In this document: positions 53,764 through 62,301 of the stretch, piece by piece
How positions within the stretch are numbered: position 1 is the first letter of the stretch
How the letters are laid out: every line of letters starts with the position of its first letter
Assembly: GCA_030523325.1 (NCBI GenBank)
Contig: JAUNIS010000003.1
Coordinates: 61,863 to 125,862, forward strand
Direction: 5' to 3'
DNA from: Phascolarctobacterium sp.
GTDB taxonomy: Bacteria; Bacillota; Negativicutes; Acidaminococcales; Acidaminococcaceae
DNA length: 64,000 nucleotides
Position numbers and translations under genes: made by a program
The notes under the pieces: generated by a model
What the model saw: the letters and a program-made list of their open reading frames with translations, nothing else
The model's database searches: none
What the model was told of the DNA's origin: nothing

Positions 53764-54964
53764 ATTTGAGTAATGTGTCCTTGACTGCGTTTAATTTTTC
53801 AGTCCAGTCATTTGTATAATCGGCTCCTCCTTGCGTACAATCCGGTTTGCCGCCGCCTCGCCCGTGAAAAATTTCGTTAGCCGTCTTCATGAAAACCCGT
53901 GCATCTGCATTGACGTCTTTGGCGACAGTAATTGCGTAGGCAAGGCGAGGCTCCTGCCCCGCACATAAAATCGAGACGGAGCCATTTAGCTCGGCTGCGG
54001 GGGCAAGCATTGCTTTTAGATCCTTACCGTCACATCCTTCCATGGGAAGAACCACAAGCCTTGCACCATTGGTCATAAGCGGAGCATTAGCATAAGCCTT
54101 GTTTAAATTTTCTTCCATGACAGCCATCATTTTTTGTTTTGCTGCCAATTTTATATTCGCAAGCTCTTCTTTAAGTTTATTTACAGCACCAGGAACCTCT
54201 ACCGGTTTCACGGATAAATCTTTCGCAGTTTCGTAGAGAGCTGCAAATTTTTGATCCATATCAAGAAGTGCTCTCTTGCCACACAAAAACTCTACGCGAC
54301 AACCATTTTTATGTTTCTCGTGACGCAAAACCTTGACAATCCCAACCATGCCTGCAAAAGGCGGATGAGTTCCACAGCAAGTACATACGTCAGAATTTTC
54401 TACGGAAACGATGCGTAAGAGTCCTGTCAGCTTATCGTTAAACTTGCGCATTTTATCCTTTAGCTTCACGGCTTCACTTGCGTCCATGTAATCGACGTGA
54501 ATGGGTCTGTTATCCCAAATAATTTCGTTTGTCAAAAGCTCGGCTGCCATTAGCTCTTCATCAGTCAATTCTTTATCTAGATCGATATTAACCATGTCCT
54601 CTTGCATGTGAAAGCCAACATTATTCGCCTTGAAAAGCTTGTAGCAGGCCCAAGACAAAATATGCTCACCGCAGTGTTGTTGCATGCGGTCAAGTCTTAC
54701 GTTCCAATCAAGCTGGGCACAAACCTTTTGCCCTATGCCTAGCTCCTTATCGCAGTGATGATAAATATGTCCGTCCTTTTCCGAAACGTGACTTACAATT
54801 GCATCCGCCAATTTACCTCGATCAGCTAATTGCCCGCCTCCTTCTGGAAAGAAAACAGTTTGATCGAGCTCCACTAAAAATTTATCGTCCTTCTTTAGAC
54901 AAGCAGTGACAGTGGCCTCACAGCTTTTTAACAAAGAATTATTTTCGTACAATTTAACAGTCAT
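53762..54964 (-). CDS. AlaX-L-like protein (alanyl-tRNA editing domain plus DHHA1)
   Basis: A 400-residue relative of the editing and C-terminal parts of alanyl-tRNA synthetase without the catalytic domain. The zinc/editing site is QQHCGEHILS (HxxxH) and DVCTCCGTHP (CxxxH type). The DHHA1 domain ends with FHGRGGGKPDCTQGGA. Such proteins hydrolyse Ser-tRNA(Ala) or Gly-tRNA(Ala). ATG 54964 has GGGGG at the right distance; the in-frame extension upstream is unsupported. Confidence 0.9.
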   Translation of the reverse strand: MTVKLYENNSLLKSCEATVTACLKKDDKFLVELDQTVFFPEGGGQLADRGKLADAIVSHVSEKDGHIYHHCDKELGIGQKVCAQLDWNVRLDRMQQHCGEHILSWACYKLFKANNVGFHMQEDMVNIDLDKELTDEELMAAELLTNEIIWDNRPIHVDYMDASEAVKLKDKMRKFNDKLTGLLRIVSVENSDVCTCCGTHPPFAGMVGIVKVLRHEKHKNGCRVEFLCGKRALLDMDQKFAALYETAKDLSVKPVEVPGAVNKLKEELANIKLAAKQKMMAVMEENLNKAYANAPLMTNGARLVVLPMEGCDGKDLKAMLAPAAELNGSVSILCAGQEPRLAYAITVAKDVNADARVFMKTANEIFHGRGGGKPDCTQGGADYTNDWTEKLNAVKDTLLK

Positions 54965-55091
54965 CTTTATTCCCCCAAGCATAACACTAGCAATTAAAAA
55001 GCACATATGCGCTACATAATATTTTACCATGAAGTGAACGCATATGTTATAATTAAAACAAGTATACTTTATATAAATTGAAGGAGTTTAA

Positions 55092-55745
55092 ATGTTTAAA
55101 AATATTTTATTCGATTTAGATGGAACCATCGCCAATTCCTCAGAAGGAATTACGAAATGCGCACAATATGGTTTGGCCGCACTGGGCATTGATGAACCTG
55201 ACTTAAAAAAATTATATGTGGTAATTGGTCCCCCCCTGCGCGTAACTTATATGAAGTATTGGGGATTAACTGCCGAGCAGGCTGAGCTTGGTGTTGCTAA
55301 ATACCGCGAGCGTTATACTACGACAGGCATTTACGAACAATTTATTTTTCCTGGCATGGAAGACTTATTAAAGGACTTGGCGAGGACGGACAAAAACGTT
55401 GGACTTTGCACGGGCAAGCCAGAGGTTTATGCTCGCATTATCACGGACCATTTCCAGCTGACGCAATATTTCAAGGATATCTCTGGCTCCACACTCGACG
55501 GCAAAATGGATAACAAATCCACAGTTGTTGCCAAATCCTTATGCAATTTTAAGATTACGGATGATGATAAAGCCAATACGTACTTAATTGGTGACCGTAA
55601 GGAGGATGTGCTCGCAGCTCATGCCAATGGCATCAAGGCAGTCGGCGTACGTTTTGGCTTTGCACAAGCCGGAGAGCTCGAAGAAGCCGGAGCCGATATC
55701 ATTGTCGACACCGTCGAAGATTTGCGCAAGCTTTTGCTTGAGTAA
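55092..55745 (+). CDS. HAD-superfamily phosphatase (Gph/PpaX-like)
   Basis: A 217-residue hydrolase. Nucleophile motif FDLDGTIANS at residues 7-16, motif II CTGKPEVYA near 107, Lys in KSTVVAKSL, and motif IV YLIGDRKEDVLAAHANG. The cap (residues 17-85) is helical as in phosphoglycolate phosphatases. Likely acts on small phosphate esters; the substrate is not determined. Divergent from the AlaX-like gene. Confidence 0.9.
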   Translation: MFKNILFDLDGTIANSSEGITKCAQYGLAALGIDEPDLKKLYVVIGPPLRVTYMKYWGLTAEQAELGVAKYRERYTTTGIYEQFIFPGMEDLLKDLARTDKNVGLCTGKPEVYARIITDHFQLTQYFKDISGSTLDGKMDNKSTVVAKSLCNFKITDDDKANTYLIGDRKEDVLAAHANGIKAVGVRFGFAQAGELEEAGADIIVDTVEDLRKLLLE

Positions 55746-55838
55746 AAATTTTGTAATTCATTCGTAAGCTTGCGCAAAATTGTAAAACAAAATTTCTGCG
55801 AAAAGAGACAGACCTACGAGCGATTTTACGGATTACAC

Positions 55839-55932
55839 AAAACGATAAAAAAGTATCAGATTCTAAGAAGACCGACGAAGGCGTACATCTAGGAGGTCTA
55901 GCAAAGAAGATGCTGCGTTGTAAACTTTTTTG
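55839..55932 (+). repeat. family-1 dispersed hairpin element, copy C (diverged)
   Basis: ACACAAAACG start, central AGACC-GACGAAGGCGTAC...AGGAG-GTCT stem, and T-rich end. It shares the GACGAAGGCGTAC core with copy B. Lies just before the ribosome binding site of the phosphoesterase gene. Confidence 0.6.
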
Positions 55933-55942
55933 AGGAGTTAAA

Positions 55943-56644
55943 ATGAACATTTATTGTATAGGAGATCTTCACCTTTCTGGCGATCCTCCTAAAAAACCCA
56001 TGGAAGTCTTTGGTGAGCATTGGTTGGGTCATAAAGAAAAAATAAAAGAGCATTGGCTCGAGACGGTTGAGGCGGATGATGTCGTTATTATCTGCGGCGA
56101 CATTTCTTGGGCGATGAGCTTGGACGATGCTGCTGAAGATTTGGCTTGGATTAAAGCATTGCCTGGCCATAAGCTACTTTTACGCGGCAACCATGATTAC
56201 TGGTGGACTAGCCTGAAAAAAATGCAAGAAAAATTTGGCAAGTCTTTTACATTTATCCAGAACAATTGCATCATGATTAATGGCGTAGCCATATGTGGAA
56301 CAAGAGGTTGGCTTTTGCCTTCCGCCGAGCAATTTACCGAGGAAGATCGAAAGATTTATGAAAGAGAAGCCATTCGTCTAAAGATGAGTCTCGATTGCGC
56401 GCGAAAGGTAAAAGCACAAAAAATTATTTGTGCTCTTCACTACCCGCCGCTCTTTGCCCCTGACGAAAAAAATGCTTTCACGAGCCTCCTCGAAGAATAT
56501 AAGGTTACGCATTGTGTTTATGGACATATCCACGGTCTTGACCACGTCCTCACCTTCGAAGGCGAGCGCAAAGGTGTCACTTACAAACTCACCAGCTGCG
56601 ACACCCAAAACTTCTCCCTCTACAAAATTAACATCGACCAATAA
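55943..56644 (+). CDS. calcineurin-like metallophosphoesterase
   Basis: A 233-residue protein with all metal motifs: GDLHLSG (7-13), ICGDISWAMS, LRGNHDYWW, and CVYGHIHGLDH near 192. Family members hydrolyse phosphomono- or diesters, but this subgroup is uncharacterised to my knowledge. GAGGAG upstream lies at the edge of a family-1 repeat. Confidence 0.9.
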   Translation: MNIYCIGDLHLSGDPPKKPMEVFGEHWLGHKEKIKEHWLETVEADDVVIICGDISWAMSLDDAAEDLAWIKALPGHKLLLRGNHDYWWTSLKKMQEKFGKSFTFIQNNCIMINGVAICGTRGWLLPSAEQFTEEDRKIYEREAIRLKMSLDCARKVKAQKIICALHYPPLFAPDEKNAFTSLLEEYKVTHCVYGHIHGLDHVLTFEGERKGVTYKLTSCDTQNFSLYKINIDQ

Positions 56645-56679
56645 AAAATCTCCTCACTATCTGGCGAGGAGATTTTTTT
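56643..56679. terminator. terminator after the phosphoesterase gene
   Basis: AAAAAATCTCCTC / GAGGAGATTTTTTT, symmetrical. Confidence 0.88.
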
Positions 56680-56682
56680 AAT

Positions 56683-56859
56683 TTATAATTGATAATTAAT
56701 AATTAAGGAATCGAGCTTCGCTCGATAAATTTAAACTTATTTAATACAAAGCAAAAGTTTGCAACTTCAATCTGCAGAACTAATACAATCAATTATCAAT
56801 TTAATAGAAGAATTTGCGCAGCAAATTCATCCTCCATTGCTAATTGCTAATTGCTAATT
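56683..56859. repeat. family-2 dispersed repeat between phosphoesterase and metG
   Basis: Order: ATTGATAATTAATAATTA, ATCGAG-cttcg-CTCGAT, TTTAAACTTATTT, CTTCAATCT, CAATTATCAATTT, GAATTTGC-GCA-GCAAATTC (56810-56828) and a run of ATTGCTAATTGCTAATTGC that abuts the metG stop codon. Confidence 0.65.
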
Positions 56860-58818
56860 TTACTTTACGCGTGCGCCTGACGGCATGTTCGGAGCATCTG
56901 CAAGAACTAGGTTGCCTTGTCCATCGGAAGCAGCCAAAAGCATACCGAAGGATTCAATGCCCATCAGTTTTGCAGGAGCAAGATTTGCAACAACAATAAC
57001 ATTTTTACCAATCATTGCTTCGGGTTCGTAGTATTGAGAAATACCGGAGACAATAGTGCGAACTTCTGGTCCGATTTCAACCTGCAGTTTCAAAAGCTTC
57101 TTGGATTTTTTAACTTTTTCTGCTGCAATTACCTTGCCTACGCGCAGATCCATCTTCTCGAAAACATCGAAGGTAATTTCTTCCTTGATGGGTTCCATTG
57201 CGAATTTTGGTTCTTCTTGAGCGGGAGCAGGAGCACTAACCTTGGGTTCATATTTTTTGCCGCCAATAATTGTGGAACCATCTTCAGCAATTTCGATACG
57301 GGGATAAAGTGGATCACCTTTAGCAACCTTGGTGCCATTAGCAAGTCCGCCCCATTTAGCTTCGGCCAAGAGGAATTGTTCGGGCACTGCCAAGCCTAAT
57401 TGAGTATAAATTTTCGGACTTGCAGAAGGGATGAAGGGGCTAACGAGAATAGCAATGATACGCAGGGATTCTGCTAAGTTGTACATAACAGTTTCCAGGC
57501 GAGCCGCTTTCTCAGGATTTTTTGCAAGCACCCAGGGAGCTGTTTCGTCGATATATTTATTGGCACGGCTAATGAAAGCCCAAACACCTTTGATAGCGGT
57601 GTTAATTTCCATGCCGTCCATATCTTTAATAAAGTTTTCAACTGTGGCAGCGGCGAGAGTTTTGAGTTCGTCATCGACAGCTTCACTTACGCCTGCGTCA
57701 TTAACGACGCCTTTGTGATATTTTTCGATCATACTAACTGTTCTATGGAGCAAGTTACCAAGATCATTAGCAAGATCTGCATTAGTACGAGTGATTAGTG
57801 CGTCACGAGAAAAGTTACCATCGGAACCAAGATTGATTTCGCGCAGCAGGAAATAACGAATGGCGTCAGCACCGAATTCGTCAATCAAAGCCAGGGGGTC
57901 GATAACATTGCCCTTGGATTTAGACATTTTGTCACCATCAACAACGAGCCAGCCATGACCATAAACCTTTTCAGGCATTTCTACTCCCATAGCATGGAGC
58001 ATGATGGGCCAAATAATTGTATGGAAGCGAACAATTTCTTTGCCAACTAAATGCAAGGACGCAGGCCAGAATTTGTTGAACATAGCATCATCGCTGCCAT
58101 ACTTAATGCCGGTCAAATAGTTAAGAAGTGCGTCGAACCAAACATAAACAACATGCTTGCTATCGAAAGGAACGGGAACGCCCCAATCGAAGGTAGTACG
58201 AGTAATACAAAGATCTTCCAATCCTTGTTTTACGAAATTAATCATTTCGTTACGACGGCTTGCAGGTTGAATGAAGTCGGGATTTTCTTCGATGAAGCTC
58301 ATCCACCATTCTTCGTATTTACTCATCTTGAAGAAATAGCTTTCCTCTTGCATTTTTTCTACAGGACGATGACAGTCAGGACAACAACCATTTTCGTCTA
58401 ATTGACGTTCCAGCCAATAAGATTCACAAGGAACACAGTACAAGCCTTCATAATTTTTTTTGTAAATGTCGCCCTTATCATAAATTTTTTGCAGAGTATC
58501 TTGCACAACCTTATGATGACGTTCTTCGCTAGTGCGGATGAAATCATTATTAGAAATGTTCAATTGCTTCCACAAAAATTTAAAATTAGCAATAATTTTA
58601 TCAACATATTCAATAGGAGTAACACCTTTTTCTTTTGCTTTGCGTTGAATTTTCAGACCGTGTTCGTCAGAACCGGTCAGGAAGAAAACATCTTCACCTT
58701 TGGTGCGATGAAAACGTGCTAAGCTATCGGCAACAGTTGTGCAGTAAGCGTGACCGATATGCAGATTATCGCTGGGATAGTAAATAGGAGTAGTGATATA
58801 GTAAGAATTTCTTGTCAT
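56860..58818 (-). CDS. metG: methionyl-tRNA synthetase
   Basis: A 652-residue class I synthetase. HIGH-type motif NLHIGHAYC near 20-28, zinc-binding CVPCESYW and CCPDCHRP, KMSKSKGN near 300, anticodon-binding helical domain, and a C-terminal tRNA-binding domain (FEKMDLRVGKVIAAEKVKKS, residues 550-652). The ATG overlaps the rsmI stop (TAATG). No T-box leader exists because it is internal to an operon. Confidence 0.97.
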   Translation of the reverse strand: MTRNSYYITTPIYYPSDNLHIGHAYCTTVADSLARFHRTKGEDVFFLTGSDEHGLKIQRKAKEKGVTPIEYVDKIIANFKFLWKQLNISNNDFIRTSEERHHKVVQDTLQKIYDKGDIYKKNYEGLYCVPCESYWLERQLDENGCCPDCHRPVEKMQEESYFFKMSKYEEWWMSFIEENPDFIQPASRRNEMINFVKQGLEDLCITRTTFDWGVPVPFDSKHVVYVWFDALLNYLTGIKYGSDDAMFNKFWPASLHLVGKEIVRFHTIIWPIMLHAMGVEMPEKVYGHGWLVVDGDKMSKSKGNVIDPLALIDEFGADAIRYFLLREINLGSDGNFSRDALITRTNADLANDLGNLLHRTVSMIEKYHKGVVNDAGVSEAVDDELKTLAAATVENFIKDMDGMEINTAIKGVWAFISRANKYIDETAPWVLAKNPEKAARLETVMYNLAESLRIIAILVSPFIPSASPKIYTQLGLAVPEQFLLAEAKWGGLANGTKVAKGDPLYPRIEIAEDGSTIIGGKKYEPKVSAPAPAQEEPKFAMEPIKEEITFDVFEKMDLRVGKVIAAEKVKKSKKLLKLQVEIGPEVRTIVSGISQYYEPEAMIGKNVIVVANLAPAKLMGIESFGMLLAASDGQGNLVLADAPNMPSGARVK

Positions 58819-59675
58819 TATGCTTCGTCTCCCTCTTGTAATAATTGATTATATAATTCCCGTTTGGGTATTTTCCTGTGTTTAGCAACTTGACTTAAGG
58901 CTGCTTTCTTATCCATGCCCGCAGCGATTAATTGTTTAACCTCGTCGAGCGGGTTAATTTCTTCGACAAATTCTGTTTGAGCTTCACCCTGAGCGATGAC
59001 TAAACAAAATTCACCACGAGGCGGATTCTCTTTAAAATGCTCTAAGCAGCTCGAGATCGTGCCACGATAAAATTCCTCGTGCAGCTTTGTTAATTCTCTT
59101 GCGCAGGCAAGCTCTCTGTCTCCCCATGACTCGAGGAGATCTTTTAAAACCTCTTCAATGCGATGAGGTGCTTCGTATAAAATAATTGTGGCTGGAATAT
59201 ATTTCCAGGCTTCGATTTGCTCGCGTCTATTCTTCTTGCTCTTAGGTAAGAATCCTCCAAAGAAAAATGGATAAGCACTAATGCCTGAGGCGACGAGGGC
59301 ACACAAAGCCGCGTTAGCCCCGGGCACGGGCACAACCTTGATGCCTGCATCAATCGCTTCCTTGGCTAAGGCTTCGCCTGGGTCAGCTATACCAGGAAAG
59401 CCTGCGTCACTAACAAGTGCTACGTTTTTCCCTGCTAAGAGCTGTTCTAAAAGATAAGCGCCTTGCTTTTCCTTGGAATGCTCGTCGTAACGAACTAGCC
59501 GTCCCTTAATCTCAAAATGATTCAAAAGTCCAAGTGTATGCCTTGTATCCTCGGCTGCGATTAAATCGGCCTCACTAAGCATGCGCAAAGCTCTTGGTGT
59601 CATATCTTCCAAATTACCAATAGGAGTTGCACACATGTAGAGCGTACCAGTTGAAGCTGTAAAATTGTTCGTCAT
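58818..59675 (-). CDS. rsmI: 16S rRNA (cytidine-1402-2'-O)-methyltransferase
   Basis: A 285-residue SPOUT-unrelated tetrapyrrole-methylase-fold enzyme. Motifs: LYMCATPIGNLEDMTPRALR (12-31), AEDTRHTLGLLNHF, LVSDAGFPGIADPGEAL, PGANAALCALVASG and FCLVIAQGE. Start at ATG 59675, because an in-frame TTG upstream is within the GGAGG site. Coupled to metG by overlap. Confidence 0.95.
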   Translation of the reverse strand: MTNNFTASTGTLYMCATPIGNLEDMTPRALRMLSEADLIAAEDTRHTLGLLNHFEIKGRLVRYDEHSKEKQGAYLLEQLLAGKNVALVSDAGFPGIADPGEALAKEAIDAGIKVVPVPGANAALCALVASGISAYPFFFGGFLPKSKKNRREQIEAWKYIPATIILYEAPHRIEEVLKDLLESWGDRELACARELTKLHEEFYRGTISSCLEHFKENPPRGEFCLVIAQGEAQTEFVEEINPLDEVKQLIAAGMDKKAALSQVAKHRKIPKRELYNQLLQEGDEA

Positions 59676-59788
59676 GTTGGCCTCCAATCGGAATAGTTAA
59701 AAGTTATGAGTTATGCCAATCTATAAGCTGTATTCGAGCAAAGACTATAACATTATAATTTTATCACAAAGCTTAGAGATTGAAAAGA

Positions 59789-59816
59789 AAAACGCAGGGC
59801 AAAAGCACTGCGTTTT
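59789..59816 (-). terminator. terminator of the coiled-coil membrane protein gene
   Basis: AAAACGCAG / CTGCGTTTT stem with TTTTTCTTTT tail on the minus strand. Confidence 0.85.
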
Positions 59817-59837
59817 CTTAATTTTGTAGATATTTTA

Positions 59838-60614
59838 TTAATTATTTTGCAAATTAAGTTTTTCTTTTTCTAGTTCAACCAATTCTTTGCGTAAAGCAAA
59901 CCATTTCAGTTTGGCTTCTTTTTTCGCAACATCGTCCTCAGCAAATTCAATCATCATCTCGGCCTCTTCGACCTCGATTTCCTTCGCTTTGATTTCTAAA
60001 GCTTTTGCTTTGATGTCGTAAGCAGATGCAGCTTGCTCAGTTTCTTCGACAATCTCTGCGTCCTCAATATCCTCAGGCACAGGAGTTGAAGTTGATTTTT
60101 GCATGTCCTTGCCCCAATTCTTAATGGAATCAGCAGTGTTTCTAAACATCTCGCCACCCTTGGTCATGGTTACATCGGCTGCATTAACAATATCGTTCCA
60201 TTCGGTTACGCCATAAGCCTTTGATACCTCGGCAAGAATTTCTTGATCGTATCTGTCGCGATATTTGTTCAAAAGATAACCAGCGAGCTCTGCGTTCTTA
60301 CCCATTTCACGAGCAAGCTCCTTCAAGCTTTCACCAGTAATGCGATAACCAGTTGCCCCTTGGGGCGCGTCAATTTTATTTTCAATGGGAATCTCATACT
60401 TTTCCACAGAACGACGCACGGTTTCACTGGTAACTTTTAAAATTTGGTTAGCGATAAAAGAATAGGTGAATTCTTCTCTGTTGAATTCTTCCGGGCTATT
60501 GTTGATAACGAGAGTATCTGCGTCTTGACGATCTTTAGATTTGGTGTTGGTAGCTTGGCTCAAGATGAGACCACCAATTGCTACAGCTAAAATAGGAATA
60601 ATCGGAAATGCCAT
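59838..60614 (-). CDS. hypothetical membrane-anchored coiled-coil protein
   Basis: A 258-residue protein: N-terminal hydrophobic helix (FPIIPILAVAIGGLILSQA, 3-21), a central segment with EEFTYSFIANQILKVTSETV and a region resembling a small helical domain (ESLKELAREMGKNAELAGYL), then an acidic linker (EDIEDAEIVEETEQ) and a long Glu/Lys/Ala helix at 195-255 that should form a coiled coil. I do not recognise a family. No operon partner; strong terminator. Confidence 0.65.
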   Translation of the reverse strand: MAFPIIPILAVAIGGLILSQATNTKSKDRQDADTLVINNSPEEFNREEFTYSFIANQILKVTSETVRRSVEKYEIPIENKIDAPQGATGYRITGESLKELAREMGKNAELAGYLLNKYRDRYDQEILAEVSKAYGVTEWNDIVNAADVTMTKGGEMFRNTADSIKNWGKDMQKSTSTPVPEDIEDAEIVEETEQAASAYDIKAKALEIKAKEIEVEEAEMMIEFAEDDVAKKEAKLKWFALRKELVELEKEKLNLQNN

Positions 60615-61080
60615 AGGGGTTCGCCTCCTTAGTTAATTCAAGCGTAATACGAAAGATTTGCGATTCGGTCGTAAGAACGACAAAATCTAATGCGTAAAGC
60701 GTAATTGAAGTTGGATTTTGCTGAAGCAAAATCCTATGATTAAATAAATTTTTAATAATCGAAGTTAAGACGCCAACTCTACATGAATAAAGTTCAGAAA
60801 CATATCAAACCTTGTCGTTAATTCCACAAGTCGATGAGTTAAGCTCGCTAATTAATTGTAGTCGCTTCACAAATCTTTTGATTAATCAAAGAAGATTTAA
60901 CGATAAACAGAAGGTTTTTCGGTTCGGCAAGTATATTATTCCATATATTTTGTGATTAGTCAAGATGAATCGAAAATTTTCTTTCAAATATTTTTGAACT
61001 TCAAGCAAAATCATTCGCAACTCTTAACTAATCAGTTTTGATCAAAAGGATTTTGCTCCGCAAAATCCATCCGCAATTGC
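60615..61080. repeat. 466-bp gene-free stretch with family-2 palindromes
   Basis: GGATTTTGC-TGAA-GCAAAATCC (60713-60734) and GGATTTTGC-TCC-GCAAAATCC (61048-61068) flank about 310 bases of AT-rich sequence without a credible gene. The second is followed by CAATTGCTCATTGC and the AATTAGC-type run that enters the end of tatD. Confidence 0.6.
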
Positions 61081-61875
61081 TCATTGCTCTTTGCTAATTG
61101 CTAATTTTTTAAATAGCCTTTTAGTATTATTCGCAGTGATCTCCGCCAGCTCGGCGAAGTCCATGTTTAAAATTTCGGCTGCATTTTTTGCAGTAAGCTC
61201 GATGTAGCCGGGATTGTTGCGTTTACCTCGGAAGGGTACGGGAGATAAGTAAGGGCTGTCGGTTTCAAAAAGCATTAAGTCTTTCGGAATATATTTCATG
61301 ACCTCGCGTACCTTGTTGGCGTTCTTATAGGTACTGGTGCCACCGAACCCAAAATAGTAGCCGCGTTTAGCGAGCTCTTTCGCCATTTCTAAGGAGCCAG
61401 CGAAACAATGAAAGACTGCTTGCACACCTGTGACTTCCTTTTGAAAAATCTCAAGCATATCCCCGTGAGCATCTCTATCATGAATGATGATGGGCAAGTC
61501 GAATTGTTTTGCCAAATCAATTTGCTCCAAAAAAAATTTCTTTTGCACTTCCTTAGACTCATTTTCCTTCCAATAATAATCGAGACCAATCTCCCCGATA
61601 GCAACAACCTTCGGATGCACGGCCCATGCAGCTAATCGATCGAGATAATTGGCGCTAATCCCTTTTAAATTTTCCGGATGATAACCAACTGCTGCGTAAA
61701 TAAAGTCATGCTTTTCAGCAAGCTCGATAGCAATAGCCGAGCTTTTATCATCACAACCAGGATCTATAATCCCATCTAAATCTAATTTTAATTGAGCGAT
61801 GAGCTCCTCACGGTCTTCGTCAAACCAATCATCATCCAAATGAGCATGCGAATCCCACAAACCAGTTCTTGACAT
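61081..61875 (-). CDS. tatD: TatD-family metal-dependent DNase
   Basis: A 264-residue TIM-barrel hydrolase. Metal ligands: DSHAHLDDDWF (8-18), GEIGLDYYW near 94, IIHDRDAHGD (His), FHCFAGSLEMA and ETDSPYLSPVPFRGKRN. Family members have 3'-5' DNase activity. The last residues (about KLAISKEQ and stop) are encoded by a dispersed AATTAGCAATTAGC repeat, so the natural end was probably replaced by repeat insertion. Confidence 0.93.
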   Translation of the reverse strand: MSRTGLWDSHAHLDDDWFDEDREELIAQLKLDLDGIIDPGCDDKSSAIAIELAEKHDFIYAAVGYHPENLKGISANYLDRLAAWAVHPKVVAIGEIGLDYYWKENESKEVQKKFFLEQIDLAKQFDLPIIIHDRDAHGDMLEIFQKEVTGVQAVFHCFAGSLEMAKELAKRGYYFGFGGTSTYKNANKVREVMKYIPKDLMLFETDSPYLSPVPFRGKRNNPGYIELTAKNAAEILNMDFAELAEITANNTKRLFKKLAISKEQ

Positions 61876-61891
61876 AATATTTCTCTCCTAG

Positions 61892-62014
61892 AAAACATTT
61901 AAAGCACGCAATCCACTTCGTCGGCAAGCTCGCTTCGCTCGTCTCGGTAGACGTACCCTCTTCAGTATGACTCCCTCTTCTATTTCCTCGTAGCTTACGT
62001 GCTCTAACCGTTTT
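61892..62014 (-). repeat. family-1 dispersed hairpin element, copy E
   Basis: Read on the minus strand, AAAACGGTTAGAGCACGTAA pairs with TTGCGTGCTTTAAATGTTTT over 20 positions with one mismatch and several G-U pairs. The interior shares CTACGAG, AGGGAGTC and GGTACGTC with copy A. Confidence 0.7.
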
Positions 62015-62134
62015 GTGTAATAATTTATTTTTTAAGCAGCGTCGGACTGACTCGTCTCTTGCCCACTCTAATCGTTTTGTGTAATCCGTTAGTTTTTTAA
62101 TGAAAAGATTTTTTGTGAACGAGTTCTATAATAA

Positions 62135-62166
62135 AAGCCGGCAAGAAAACTCGCCGACTTTTTTTA
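62135..62166. terminator. terminator-like hairpin downstream of serS
   Basis: AAG-c-CGGC / GCCG-a-CTT stem with TTTTATT on the minus strand and seven T on the plus strand. Confidence 0.65.
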
Positions 62167-62180
62167 TTATTTTTTTCGTC

Positions 62181-62288
62181 AAAATGGTTAGAGTGTACTA
62201 GATGCAAGGAGGAACGACGAAGGCGTACTTTATTAGTGTTGTACGTCGAGGAGTTCCGACACAGCAGATAGTGCGCTATGACCATTTT
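62181..62288 (+). repeat. family-1 dispersed hairpin element, copy B
   Basis: Ends AAAATGGTTAGAG and CTATGACCATTTT are complementary, pairing continues as TGTACTAG with a GATAGTGCG segment, and the centre is GGAAC-GACGAAGGCGTAC...GTACGTCGAGGA-GTTCC. Confidence 0.7.
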
Positions 62289-62301
62289 CTAAAAATAAAA
62301 T

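Larger units (their letters stand above)
61876..62301. other. 426-bp gene-free stretch made largely of family-1 repeats
   Basis: Contains copy E (61892-62014, inverted), a short partial copy (about 62036-62077), a terminator-like hairpin (62135-62160) and copy B (62181-62288). No gene is credible here. Confidence 0.65.
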
